Of a DNA stretch of 64,000 nucleotides, positions 10,687 through 39,873 are shown piece after piece. Each line of letters begins with the position of its first letter. The stretch's first letter is position 1. The stretch is from Anoplopoma fimbria (lineage: Eukaryota > Chordata > Actinopteri > Perciformes > Anoplopomatidae). Position numbers and translations under genes: made by a program. Where the stretch lies: the NCBI RefSeq assembly GCF_027596085.1, contig NC_072469.1:15940238-16004237 (forward strand), given 5' to 3'. The notes beneath the pieces were generated by a model. That model was not told the origin of the DNA. It searched no databases and saw only the letters and a list, made by a program, of their open reading frames with translations.

Positions 10687-12059
10687 CAGCGGGTAAAATA
10701 AGTATTGAACACGTCACCATTTTTCTCAGTAAATAGATTTCTAAAGGTGCTATTGACATGAAATTAGTAATTAGAAAGAAATCCTGCCCCTTGTCAGTGT
10801 AAATTAATATCAGCTGGTTCAGTCCCAACTGATGGCCTATAAAAAGGTGTCTCATTACCAAGGTGTCACAAGAAACATCTCATGATGGGTAAAAGCAAAG
10901 AGCTCTCTCAAGACCTTCACAACCTTATTATTGCAAAACATACTGATGGCATTGGTTACAGAAGGATTTCTAAACTTCTGAATGTGCCAGTGAGCACTGT
11001 TGGGGCCATAATCCGGAAGTGGAAAGAACATCATTTCACCATAAACCGGCCACGACCAGGTGCTCCTTGCAAGATTTCTGACAGGAGTGAAAATAATTAT
11101 CAGAAGAGTTGTCCAAAAGCCAAGGACCACTAGTGGAGAGCTTCAGAAAGACTTGGAATTAGCAGGTACAATTGTTTCAAAGAAAACAATAAGTAATGCA
11201 CTGCTGAAGCTTGTTTAAAGTTTGCTGCACAACATTTAAAAAAAGCCTGTGAAATACTGGGAGAATATATTCTGGTCAGATGAGACCAAAATTGAACTCT
11301 TTGGATGCGATAATACACACCATGTTTGGAGGTCAAATGGCACTGCACATCACCCCAAAAACACCATACCAACAGTGAAGTTTGGAGGTGGGAACATCAT
11401 GGTGTGGGGCTGTTTTTCAGCATACGGCACTGGCAAACTTCATATAATTGAAGGAAGGGTGAATGGAAAAATGTACCGAGACTTTCTTGATAAAAATCTG
11501 CTGCCATCTACCAGGATGATGAAGATGAAACGAGGGTGGACATTTCAGCAAGACAATGATCCCAAACACACAGCCAAGGAAACTCAATTGGTTTCAGAAA
11601 AAGAAAATAAAGCTGCTAGAATGGCCCAGCCAATCACCTGACTTGAATCCAATAGAAAATCTATGGAAAGAAGTAAAGATCAGAGTTCATAGAAGAGGCC
11701 CACGGAACCTTCAAGATTTGAAGACTGTTTGTGTGGAAGAATGGGCCAAAATCACACTTGAGCAATACATGCGACTAGTTTCTCCATACAGGAGGCGTCT
11801 TGAAGCTGTCATTACCAACAAAGGCTTTTGTACGAAGTATTAAATAAATTTCAGTAAGCGTGTTCAATACTTTTTCCCTGTGTCATTCCATTTTATTACA
11901 CATAACTTAATTTCTGAACTTATTTGTTTGGTTTTCTTTGTATGTATGGATTACTTGGGTTGTTACCGACATCTGGTGAACATTTCATGTCAATAGCACC
12001 TTTAGCAATATATTTACTGAGATAAATGGTGACGTTTTCAATACTTATTTTACCCGCTG
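10687..12059 (+). mobile_element. Tc1/mariner DNA transposon, 1373 bp, inactive
   Basis: The element begins CAGCGGGTAAAATAAGTATT and ends with the reverse complement. The inverted terminal repeats are about 78 bases with 4 mismatches by eye (10687-10764 and about 11982-12059). The ends are flanked by TA (10685-10686 and 12060-12061), the target duplication of the Tc1 superfamily. The interior holds one broken transposase. The close match of the two ends indicates fairly recent insertion, but I do not assign a named family. Confidence 0.95.
10882..11843 (+). pseudogene. Tc1 transposase, frameshifted and internally deleted
   Basis: DDE transposase of the Tc1 family, which cuts and pastes the element at TA. 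Recognisable parts are an N-terminal helix-turn-helix segment starting MMGKSKELSQDLHN, the catalytic regions [12 protein letters not shown] and [11 protein letters not shown], and the third catalytic region [15 protein letters not shown] ending in NKGFCTKY. The 34-residue spacing class (DD34E) fits the family. The reading frame breaks near 11100-11240, where stops and a deletion remove the linker before the first Asp, and it shifts again near 11560-11640. No single frame covers the protein, so the gene is dead. Confidence 0.92.
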
Positions 12060-12477
12060 TATATGAGGAAGACTAAGTACACTACAGAAACTACAATTAG
12101 TGTTTATTCCCACAGGCGTTTCTTCCCTGAGATAAATAGAGTTACACACGTTCTTGAAAGAAAATCACATTATTTTAAGCATCAAGGCTGGGACTGTTAC
12201 ACTATTCAATCATGTAGGTTTAATCATATTTTTGAATAACATCTTTAATGGGATTAAATGTACCTGCAACGCCTTGTCTGGCCAGTGTAAAGAAACATTT
12301 TAGATGTAGAAACAGGAGAAGAAATAAAGCAGGCTTACTGTTCTGGACACACAGGTTTGAATTCTATATATCCGATAAATACGATATATGCTGCGTAATA
12401 GAGCAATTGGAAATGTAATGGTGTGTTTAATGTAACACAGAAAGGGGCTACATACCTAATGTCAGTAAACGCATCTT

Positions 12478-12550
12478 ACTCCAGACCAGTAGGTGGTGCT
12501 AATGCATCGGTATGTTGGTGCCCCGAATAGCAGGCAAAGAAGAAAATGTT
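12478..12550 (+). repeat. Teleost interspersed repeat fragment upstream of pigm
   Basis: The segment containing CCAGTAGGTGGTGCTAATGC and ending GGCAAAGAAGAA resembles, from memory, a short repeat scattered in fish genomes. It lies just upstream of the pigm start. Family assignment is tentative. Confidence 0.4.
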
Positions 12551-12715
12551 AGGGATGGCACTTCCGGATAACTTCCTAGTTGTCATTTTTGAAGTCCGAG
12601 TATTCAAAAACGAACTGTTATCAACAATACATGACGACTATATTACCAGAAGTCCTAGGGGAGAATGAGCTGAGGGACACACTGAACTGAACTGGTTTCC
12701 CCTGCTTGGTCGGTG
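12551..12715 (+). promoter_or_regulatory. Candidate pigm promoter
   Basis: Two ETS-type motifs (CACTTCCGGATAACTTCCTAG near 12561) lie about 150 bases before the start codon, a common arrangement for TATA-less housekeeping promoters. The transcription start is not visible from sequence. Confidence 0.4.
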
Positions 12716-15737
<3,022 letters not shown>

Positions 15738-15783
15738 CATTCTAATAATTTTAACTGAAGATGATGGACTATGGATGTTCATA

Positions 15784-15789
15784 AATAAA
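15784..15789 (+). terminator. pigm: pigm polyadenylation signal
   Basis: AATAAA, 47 bases after the stop codon, in ATAAATAAAG. It implies a very short 3' UTR. Confidence 0.7.
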
Positions 15790-17530
15790 GTGTATATTTT
15801 GTTAATTCTCAGTCTCCCTGATACTTAATTACTTGCTGTAACCTACATAATTTTAGGACAGAAAAGATGCATACAGTGGCTAAGACCACTGGTTAATTAC
15901 AGTCATTCAGGGTTAAAACTATTGATTAAATGCTTTCCACTGTAGGCCAAAACACTTAAATCCTGAATGACTCAGATAGGGCAGAAGACTGCAGTTGTAC
16001 TGCTGTCTCTCGGTTGAAACTTTGAAGTCTGTTGTTCCACCTGTGGCCACGCCACATGACAAAGCAGATGTTTTCCATTTGCCGTCAAGGGAAAGAAACC
16101 AACCGTAAATCAGAGAACACACCCTGCCCCGATGTTAAACAGCTCTGCACCAAAATACTTAACACACCCTCAGAGGTTTCTGGTTGCCATCGTCACTGCC
16201 ATCTACAGAATGGGAAGCACTTTATCATTCCAGAAGGAGAAATGGGCAGATTGTGTATAGCTAGGCGTCACTCAGTTTTAATGTGTCTCACTTCCATATT
16301 GGTGCTCACCCCTTAAATTTTAAGGGATCAGAAGTCCTATTACCCAATCCAAGGAGGAAATAATCAGATTTAAATCATGTAATGTTTATGACCTGACCTG
16401 GATGAATAGTACCTACACACTAGTCTGATGCATTGTGAATGTTTTCTTAGTTTGGAGAAAAATACAGTTTTTTTTAACTTCTCTATTAAATATTTTGTTA
16501 CATTGTGGAACTACTAATGAATAGACTGTGATCAGTAATTATCATTACATCCAGATAAGGATACAGAATCACGCTCTACTGTAACAGCCGTTTCCATTTT
16601 CCTCTGTACATTTCCTACATGGCCTCAAAGTTCATTCATGCCATGCGATGTCATATTAAAAGGATTTGACTCTTCCTCAGTTGCAGTGTGCAGTTGTGAC
16701 CAGTAGGTAGAAGCATTCGCCAGCAGAAGAGGCAGCTTAAACATCTATCCTCTCATAACCCCCGCAGATTAATCAGGCAACTGGAGCATGAACGAAACCC
16801 AAAACAGACAGCGCTGGCAGTGGTTCCATAATCTCACTGTACTCTTCCCCCTAATCTCACCCGGAAATTATTAGAGCATTCGCTAGGCCTGTAGGTTCAG
16901 ATCATGTTTGCTGGCCTTGTCCTGTAGGATTGCATGTGGGAGTGCATAATGATAATAACGCATGTATTTGTGGATGCATGTGAGATACACAGTAAAGGGT
17001 TGATTTAGTGGCTTTCCTGAGACATTACTGTAACGCACTTTGTGTATCTGTGTGAGAGGAAGAGCATGCTTCCTTGTGTGTTGTGTATGTGCGTGCATTT
17101 TCTGTATGACTCACGGTCAGCTGCGGCCTGCATATCTAGTTTATGAATCACCAGGTTGCACTCAGTAACCTTTCAACTGGCCAGTCGCCCCTGGGCGCAT
17201 AAAGCATTTCATTTCAACACTGCATCCCACTGAATACCCTCACATTCAGCAGTTTACTTTTAAATCCCCAGGACTGGAAATATGACTGTTGTTTCTTCTT
17301 CAACTCTATTTCCTCTTAGTTTCTAGAGCAGTCATCTCCAATCTGGGATACTGGGGGTTGGAAACATTTTAGAGTAGCTCAATTTATTTGACAGTCAAAG
17401 TCAAAATTACAATCCTTCTACAGTCATACTTTAAGTGCATATCAGGCTGCTTGAAAAGTAGTTAGCAAGCTAGCAGGGTAGAAACAGTTAATGTAGTGGC
17501 TATCTTTGGTCTTCTTTATTACTCTTATAT
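15790..17530. other. Intergenic, nothing recognised
   Basis: Mixed-composition DNA after pigm, with short reading frames that lack family resemblance, and GT-rich patches near 16930-17100. I see no gene or repeat that I can support. Confidence 0.4.
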
Positions 17531-17533
17531 TTC

Positions 17534-17671
17534 TGCACTTAGTTTCTTTTATAACCACACTTGAAGGACGACATGACACTGTTTTACGCGTTGAGTCGGT
17601 GTGTATCAACGGTACGGCACGTCACGGCACGTGCCATGTCATGTCGTCCTTCAAGTGTGGTTATGCACTTA
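17534..17671. repeat. Perfect 28-bp inverted repeat (fold-back, MITE-like)
   Basis: The arm at 17551-17578 (ATAACCACACTTGAAGGACG, then ACATGACA) is exactly the reverse complement of 17637-17664. The 58-base centre is CpG-rich (GGTACGGCACGTCACGGCAC). Direct repeats TGCACTTA occur at 17534-17541 and 17664-17671, although nine bases separate the left one from the arm. It resembles a small non-autonomous DNA element or a foldback. Confidence 0.75.
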
Positions 17672-17689
17672 ATAAGGGATTATGAGTCA

Positions 17690-18095
17690 AATGAATAGCT
17701 AAAAGTTGTGAATAAACAGTTCAAATAGTTAGGTAAATGTGCTGTATAGGGGATAGGTGGTTGATACTTAGCTAAACAGAATGGATACATGATTGTAATA
17801 GTTAAAGGTTATGCATATGTTTGAAATAGACAGCTAAAAGTAGGATAAATTGGCTAATTCAAATAGTTAGCTAAAAAAACGTTGAAATAGCTAACGGTAG
17901 GATAAATAATTTAAATTGTTAGCTTTAAGGGACGATAAATAGGTGAAACTGTTCGCTACAAGTAGGGCAAACTGGTAAAATGGTCGAAAAACACAAAAAT
18001 ATGGTTCAAATAGCTTATTCATAAAGTTGTGAATAGTCAAACTAAATAGCCTAGCTAAAAGTAATGGGTAAATGGTTGAAACATCCAGCTTTCAT
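17690..18095. repeat. Degenerate minisatellite, about 30-bp unit (copy A)
   Basis: Repeated variants of AAATAGTTAGCTAAAAGTA followed by a GATAAATGGTTG-like segment occur about a dozen times, with insertions. The same unit fills 59260-59915. Confidence 0.75.
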
Positions 18096-18360
18096 TTGGT
18101 GATAGTGGGAATGAAAAACAGATTCAATAGTGTTAAATGACATCCAGTTTAAACTGATTTTCAATGAATATATATTTGAAACATGATGGGTGGTAAGAAG
18201 GGGTACTTGAATTTATCTGACAGGTGTAAAACTACTGCGTTAGAGGCTTTAACAGAGCTAAAGAAAGTAAGAAATAAGGCAAGGTGCAGTTTATTGTTCA
18301 TTAGCTAATTGAAGTCGGGGAGCAAGAAGTGGCAATGTAGTGGGGGTAATGGGCTGGGGA

Positions 18361-18369
18361 TTGCGTGAC
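18361..18369 (+). promoter_or_regulatory. AHR/ARNT response element candidate
   Basis: TTGCGTGAC matches the dioxin/xenobiotic response element consensus (core TNGCGTG with A, then C or G, after it). It lies downstream of ahrr. A second site is 270 bases away at 18634. Confidence 0.4.
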
Positions 18370-18633
18370 CATCTTCCATATGCTTAGTAGGGTGTGTGTA
18401 TATGTGCATGATAATGTGCGTGCATAAATGTATGTAGATGCGTGTCTGTGCTATACCCTCAAGGATTCTCCTCATTGTCAGCGGGGGATATGGCGAGAGG
18501 AGATGCAGACATTGTTGTGTCTATGCATGCGTTGATGCATCTGCCTATATGAGTGTGTATTAGTGTGTGTGAGAGTGGGTGTGACCAATTAGGGCAAATG
18601 GTGTGTGGAGCAGCAGAGAGTTGGGTATGAACG

Positions 18634-18643
18634 GTCACGCAAC
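18634..18643 (-). promoter_or_regulatory. AHR/ARNT response element candidate
   Basis: GTCACGCAAC on the plus strand (GTTGCGTGAC on the minus strand), one of five identical decamers in the window. Confidence 0.4.
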
Positions 18644-18672
18644 CCTGCATGGTATAGGATTATTGGTCTTGG

Positions 18673-18813
<141 letters not shown>

Positions 18814-19460
18814 CCTCTCCCTCACAGATACAGCTGTCAACAAGCATCAAACACTTTGCTTACACTAGAGTTGCCCTAAGCAGTCTCTCCTCTCTCTTGA
18901 TTGGATGTGCTCTATGCATTGTTTTCACCCCTTTCCCAAGCTAACTTCTCTTTTCTCACCTCTAGGTTTCTTTCTTTGTCATTCTCACCCCTTCCTGTCT
19001 GTACAGAACAAGTGTCATATGGCGTGATGGCGTGATGGAGGGTTGCGTGCATGCTGATGAATATTAAACATTTAAAATCAGCCTCATCCCCCCCTATCCC
19101 TCTTATTGTCACATCATCAGTCTCACTGCAGGCAGACAAAAGTCCTACTTTAAGGAAAAGTGAGAGAGAGATACTACACACAGTTTCGCGTGAGTTAGTT
19201 GATACTCACTTGTGAGGAAAACTGTGTGTGTATGTGAGAGAGACACAATTGCATATGTAATTCATGTAATAGAGCTTGAAAAGCGCTACGCTTCCTCCTT
19301 GTTCAGACTCTATCTAACATTGCATTTAGTGGTGTGTATCCCATTATAGCTTTTAATATTCAGTGTCCACATTTTGGGTGCATGTCTTTTGAGCAAAACA
19401 TAAAAAGTACTAATGTAGTTCCTAACAACAGTTCCTTTAAGAAAAACTTATTTTATTTTT

Positions 19461-19575
19461 CTTTACAATCTGTGCATGTGCACAGATTGTAAAGCCCTCT
19501 GAGGCAAATTTGTAATTTGTGATTCTGGGCTATACAAAATAAACTGAATTGAATTGAATTGAATTAAAAACTGAA
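19461..19575 (+). mobile_element. LINE/SINE 3' tail with (TTGAA)n end and a perfect hairpin
   Basis: AGATTGTAAAGCCCTCTGAG then GGGCTATACAAAATAAACTG then repeated TTGAA/GAATT is a 3' tail I recognise from fish retroposons. Its first bases form a perfect palindrome: 19461-19476 pairs with 19479-19494 around a 2-base loop. Only the tail is present (5'-truncated). Confidence 0.65.
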
Positions 19576-21245
19576 TTGAAATTGAATCAAAAAAATTAAA
19601 AAAATCTATTAAGCTGTGCAACGCTGTCTGTGGACCATTCTTTGCTTATTACTGTATGAATCAGAAAGACTTATGTTCACATCATTAAGCCTTTACTATT
19701 TTCTCCTGTACTATTTTCCAACTCCAGTAATGAATTAATACATTTTCATGTCACAACCAGCCCTGCCGCACATACAAACTCTGCTTGCTGAGGGGAAACC
19801 CAAATAATGTCACTGTTAAGAAGAAATACATGTTAAGTTCCCATTCAAGTGAAAGCCCAAAAAACTGAACACAGTGTTTACTCTTAGGACAGTGACTGGA
19901 GGAGGAAGTAGTATCTTAATTGGATAAATGTTTTAAGCCAAGAGGAAGAGAACAGTTCTTCTGTACTGTTCTGTCTGCGTCTTCATGGGTGTACAAAACA
20001 TCAATGCTTACACGCATATGGCCATTGTATAACTTGTTGCATAGTGATCAACAAAATACTGGTAACCAGAGGAATTAACTATGTTGGGTTTACACTTACT
20101 GTAAGGGAAGTGTAGTTTCAAATGGAGAAATACTAGCTTCGATCGCAATTATCTTCCAACCCTCTGACACAAACATTAGACTAACATGGACATCCATTAT
20201 TAATATTGTGCACATGAGTGACTTCTGTGGTTTTTGATGCAGGGTAATGTGAACTTTTAGCTATTGGATCAACTCCATTGTTTGTTTGTTTTTTAAATCT
20301 AGCAAAGGCTATTTAAACCACAGAATTTCCGCTCTATAATAAAACATTTTTTTATTCAAAGCCATTTTAAAAGACTAAAACATATTATAACAGGTATCTT
20401 TTTTCAGGCTTTGTTTGTTCTATTGCTTCCCTTTAAACAAGGCAAAAAAAAGATAATAAAATTAATCGAAAAGCCATATTCTTAAAAATGAGTTTGCAGT
20501 CTGTTAGCAAACAAAAACGGGATGTAGCTATCTAATTCTTACTTTCTATACGAGAATGTAAATGAACAATTTTGCCCATATGCACATACACACTTACAAT
20601 TGTCCTGATCCCTGTGTATCCTGCAATTCCCTATAAGCTATAATCTGACAGTGATGAAACAAACAGAAGTTACTGGGAGGGGTTAGAGAGAGAAATTACG
20701 GTAGTTTTGGAATCGGTGGGACATGCTTGTTCCTTCACATCAGAGCAAACCAGTGAGGGGCCCACTGCAGGTAATGGTAAGATACGATCAAGAGGTGATC
20801 GCTGGACAAAGTACAATTATACAAAATCTGATTATTATTTTTTTCTGTCTAGCAGCAGGCAACTGGAGAAGTAAGAAGTGATGAAGTGACCAGCAAGACT
20901 TTGAGTCACTAGCGCCACTGGTACTGAGTTTTGATGTCTCTGTAGAGGTCAGAGGTCAGGCTGTATTAAACAATGGATGAGGAAAGCCAAATAAGGTGGC
21001 TCCAGAGAGTCATGGTAACAGCGCACGCAACATAACAGCAATGTCCCTGGTTATATTTTAGCTTGCATAACACACTCCTCTTCCTCTCCAAGTAATCTTA
21101 AAATAAAACAGCAACAAAAGACATATTGGGCCATTTACTCTCATGAAAAAGATTCTCTTGTTTTTTATTTTTTTCTATTTTTCATTTTTTATTTTTATCT
21201 TGTCTTTCTTTACTATGTCTCTTGTGTGCACTTTAACTCTATGCT

Positions 21246-21316
21246 GCTGTAAGCCTGCAAATTTCCCCGCTGCGGGACTAATAAAGGATTATCTTATCTT
21301 ATCTTATCTTATCTCA
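21246..21316 (+). mobile_element. LINE 3' tail with (TTATC)n end
   Basis: GCAAATTTCCCCGCTGCGGG, then ACTAATAAAGGATTATC and tandem TTATC units, is the 3' end typical of fish L2/Rex-type LINEs. It is heavily 5'-truncated. Confidence 0.7.
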
Positions 21317-21319
21317 CTT

Positions 21320-22760
21320 CCAATCAAGCCTATGACAAATGTATATCATTGTCTTTCTGTGGCTCAATCGCCAACGCAATTTAATGACAAAATTGAATTG
21401 TAATAATTTTAAGAGCAATTATTGAATCTGTGATTTTGTTTCCTGGTGTTACAATTGAATTAAAGCAAAATGGAAAATTCAGTGTCACATAACCTGCAGT
21501 TTTGAATGTGGCCACCATGTCAAATAGTGATGCTCAAGAGAACACTACTCCTGCAGTAGCTATTCATGTGGTGTGATTTCAGTTTTTATTTTCATATTAA
21601 TGCTTCATATTAAAATTAGTTTTCCATGTCCCAATGTTGTAACTATTGGTCGCCTACCATTTGCTCTTTTCTCAAATCTATATTTTGTGTCCCACTATCT
21701 TCAACCACATCACCCTAAAAGTTTCCATTGACCCATTTTACATGTAATATAAGCAAATTAGATCGCTGATGGCAAGCTAGACTTTAGAAAAAGGAAAATA
21801 TTTGTATTTCAAGCTGAAACTGTAATTTTCATTAGAGTTAAACTGTAATTTTCATTAGTGTTGATAAGTGTTTTTCAGCTTTCAGAATCAACATAATCTA
21901 CAGTATTTAATGCATTTAATGATCATAGACTTGATTCTCTCTGTCACAATACAACTTTTATATGAAAAATTAATTTATCCTCTGTCCAGAGGAAGGACAC
22001 TGGATAAAGTATAGTGAATGTTTGGGGCCTATATAAACCTGATGTGCCAAGTGAAGACAATTAACTAACTCATAGGATAGAAGTCTGGGATTTCCCCGGA
22101 CCAGGACTTAACCACAGCTCTTAGGCTACATCTCTCTCTCTCTTCTTGCTCCCGGCTTCTGTTCTTACCCTGTACCTCTCTGTGGATGCCAACATTCCCC
22201 TGGCTCTAGCGCCCGCCCTAGACAGTGGTGAGAGACTGGTGTTGAGTTTCCCAGATCGTGTGAAGGAGCTGTCATGCCAACTTTACAGCACATTAATCAT
22301 ACAGGCAATGTGGCTAGAGATACTCTGTATCCTGTTCTGCTGAGTATTTATTATTAATAGAGACACAAATCTGAAGGATGAGACCACATTTGGTGTACGT
22401 GAAAAATTCAAAAGCTGCTAAAGAGACAAGGCTGTTAACTGAACAATAGAATTTGGCAATTTTTTAATTCAGGAGAGCGTTAATGAGAGCAGGAAACCAT
22501 AAGATCAGTAGAGTAACCGTGCTATACATTATTTCACATTATTAGATTTGAGCTCCATGGTTTTCATTTGGCATTGTTAAGAAAATTCATGTATATTTGT
22601 ACTATGAAAAAGTCATTTGAACATTACCAAGCTTGCATAGGGCTGTTTCTTTCACAAAGCCATGTTGCTGATCCCTTTCACGCATCTATCGCAAATCTTA
22701 AAAGCTTAGTATGCTTGTCATTCACAGCTGTGTAATATTCACACAGGCCTTTCTCAAAGC
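21320..22760. other. Intergenic, nothing recognised
   Basis: AT-rich DNA with a short CT run near 22128-22143. No exon, RNA gene or repeat that I can support. Confidence 0.35.
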
Positions 22761-22762
22761 GG

Positions 22763-22918
22763 CCATTTGACTTGTGATAGTAGGAGAAGCACAGGTGTGA
22801 CTAATACCACTAACGATGAGAGTGAGGAGGCAAGCACGATACCAGGAACCTGAAATCAAAGCCATCATTCATTTTATTAGTTACACCTGTGCTTTTCCTA
22901 CTGCGAGAAGTCAAAATG
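22763..22918. repeat. Palindromic element, about 45-bp inverted arms (copy A)
   Basis: Arms at 22763-22806 and 22873-22918 pair imperfectly: both contain AGTAGG..AAGCACAGGTGT followed by ACTAAT when read inward. A related element sits at 27041-27217. A MITE-like origin is inferred. Confidence 0.6.
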
Positions 22919-23275
22919 TCTTCTGTGAAAAAGGTCCAAGTGATTAATTATGTGTTATCCGATTACTGTGGATATGTTTTTTTGATAGTAGGCCAGAATG
23001 CCATCATGTTGATATGTTACTTGCCCACCAAGCTGACATTAATTTGTTGCCTTGTTTATGATCTTCCTGGTGGAAAAATAACGACACTTCACCCAGAGTT
23101 TACATATAAAGAAAAGTCTTTTAATAGATAAGTCCCATTTGCAAAAACACGTAGAAACATTGGAAGACGTTGCATATGTACACTGTGTTCGCTACCTTGC
23201 AGCTACCTCCTCCATGAGACAAGTATGACTTTTATAACAATTATCAAAAAAGAAAGCAAGAAAAAAAAAGCCATA

Positions 23276-25046
23276 TTTATTTATCTTAGTGAAACAGAAA
23301 AGCCTTCAAAACTGTAGTTTCTTAAATTATACGCTTTTGCCTTTTACAATAAATACGAATCATCAAACATTTATTGAAATGAACACACACAGAGAGAAAA
23401 AGACAAAGTCAAAACAGTGACACCGTGTACAATTGTGCGTGTTGACTCAAAAACCTGTCTGGGTAGGCTGAACTTCAACTGAACTACTCCCAGTAGTGCA
23501 ATTTAGAAACTACAATGGTAGCTCCACAGAACTGAGACTCTAACATCGAATCAATTTGGTGCTTTTTAATTCATTTTGTGCAAAAACATTGATTGTGAGG
23601 AAAAGGTCGGATCTATTTCGGACTCAAACGACGACATGAAAAGTGTATATTCATTTCAAAGGAAATGTGTCGTATCTGCAGTGAGACAGGCTGTATCGAG
23701 TTGAAATGCTGAGCTCGCCATGAACACTAATCCAAACTGTACAACATTAGCTTTGACATAAAAAGACATAAATTAATTCATTATTTGTATGTTTGACAAG
23801 TTGCATGTCTTTATATGATAAAAAACTGTGCGCATTAAAAGAATAATCAACATCAAACCTATTAACAAAAGACTGTCTTATTTTCCTTCAGTTCAAACAC
23901 TTCTACCTTGTCCAAACAAACCTTCAACTGATTATTAATATAGTAATTTAAAGACCATCTTTCTTAAGTCCAGGTTTATCTTAAGTCTTGCAACTTAAAG
24001 GGCAATTCAAGTGTGATCTTATATCTCAGAGCCAGGGAGCTCAAATGCTTGTACTACAAGTGGTGGGGCTTCATACGCCCCCTTATGTAATCAGTTTCTA
24101 GTTTAATAAACAGATGTAGTGAATATACTTAACGCTTTGGCCAATAGTTTAACATAGTTCCGTCTATCAACTGCAAAGTTTTCCAAAGGTTTCTGCATTT
24201 GAACCCTTTTTACTTTTTTAAACTATCCTCTGCGGTGTATTGGTGGACGCTCTGACCAAAGCATTGCATTGTACGCTATGCTCTTAGAAGATCAAATTCA
24301 GGACACAAATTTTGAGTAAACAGAGTATTTGTTATTAACTTGTCAATTTGGTTGTCTCATGCATAAAAAAAACTGCTTTTCTGTAACTGCGGGAATGAGA
24401 AGTGACCAAACATTTTTATTCTGCATTTGATTTAGTTTCAAGTCTTTGAAAGTTGATTTAATATTTTAATTTAAGTCTAAAATCTATAGAATCCACTAGC
24501 TTCCATTCAAACATGACTGGGGATATTAATGAAAAAGGTAGGCGATTTATAGTTGGAGCACTAAAACATGCAAAACCACCATCTTTGCAGATCGTCCTTT
24601 AAGTTGTTATCACTGACTGTGTGCCATCTCCCTTGATAAGCCCGGTAGTAGGTGTAAGTCATCTCCTGTGTACAACGTTTGAAAAAAGTCTCTTTTTACA
24701 GCAAAATCTTTGTTCCTCCCACAAAAGCCAGGTGAACACAACACATAAAACAAAAATGAAATTGTGTCTCTAGACATAATTTGTCTCATTGTCACTATAT
24801 TCAAAAGTGCTAGGAACCAACTACAAAATGTATTCCTTAAAAACAAAATCATCTATCCATGAACTGATTTCAAGGTATTATTTTTGATTGTCACAACATG
24901 AACACTAGAACCTGAGCCTTGTTTGTGACCTCTTCATCGAACAGAAGAAGAAGTCATTTAAATGTTAACATCCTGGGAATCCTTTTGTAATGCTGGTGCA
25001 TGTGGCGCAATACAAAGTACTTTAATGCACACTGATTGTTTGATTG

Positions 25047-25088
<42 letters not shown>

Positions 25089-25148
25089 GTGTATACGTGT
25101 GTGTGTGTGTATATATTAAATGATCTGCTGTGTTTGCACCAATCACTC
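23276..25148 (-). other. ahrr: ahrr 3' UTR (inferred)
   Basis: Non-coding DNA follows the ahrr stop on the minus strand. Minus-strand AATAAA hexamers lie at 23370-23375 and 23276-23281, so a 3' UTR of about 1.8 kb is plausible. It contains a (GT)n tract at 25045-25087 close to the stop codon. The real cleavage site cannot be told from sequence alone. Confidence 0.45.
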
Positions 25149-38830
<13,682 letters not shown>

Positions 38831-39863
38831 CTGTGAAAAAGAAAAAGAAAAGGGTCAACTGGCTGGAACGAGGGGCTTATTAATGTAGCACAACAAAAAC
38901 TAAAGTTTGTTTAAGGATATAAAATGCTAATAAAGGTGTTCACTCAGTGGTACAGGTAGAGATGAAAAGAGCAGCCACAAACAAATCATACAGTCCTTCA
39001 TTTCATTAGCCTCATACATGCAGGGATTTGTGCTCATATATGCTGCCTTCAAGGTCTGGAAAATAAAATGCAAGCAAACCTCACAAAGGTCAAAATCTTG
39101 ACTTTCCATGTCAAAACAGGAAAAGTTGAGGACGATGAAAACAATGATTACATTTTCTAAAGCCTGCCTGACGGTTCTCCAAAAAGCCTGATTTGTGAGT
39201 GATAGAGTTGGACCGGCACGCACACATGTGGTCGACACATTAACTGTATCAGTCTCCTCATGCACTGTGCTATCACCAGGTATTAGTCTGTGTGGTGGGG
39301 CCGTCTAACAAGGGAAAACAGTGGAGGATTTCATGACTTTAGAGGATTCTTCTCACACGAAACAGCCACATGCACAGCCAAAGGCTCACTGGTTCACACA
39401 GCGTGAGGTAGAGCGCAGCATTTAGTGCTTTTGGGACGTCTGGTGGATTTCAAAATTGACTTATTTTCCCTGAAACAAGGGTCTGAGACGTTCTTTATTC
39501 TTTAGAAAACTCATCACTCTCCTGCTCCTTTTGTGCCATCTCATTTTCAAAAGAGTAGAAACATCTACTTAAGATACAAAAATATCACAAGTGAGTCACG
39601 CTCCATCAACCGCTATACACATGCTATGATCTCTCCGCCGTAGAGTAAAGGCCCACCTACTACTATCCCAGAGTGTGTACACATGCAATTAGCCTACACG
39701 ACCGTGGCGTGCAGAAATGTCACATGTGCATCGGTGACGTTGTGCTTTGCGTGTTGGAGGCATGTTTGCGTGTTTCTCTTATGGGCGTGCTGTCAGGGGG
39801 CATGTGGCTCACTCCAAGAGATCAGCCCTTCGCTCCGTCACTCATTGTAGCAGGCACAGATTA

Positions 39864-39873
39864 GTCACGCAAC
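39864..39873 (-). promoter_or_regulatory. AHR/ARNT response element candidate
   Basis: GTCACGCAAC, about 1 kb upstream of ahrr exon 3 in the gene's orientation. Confidence 0.4.
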
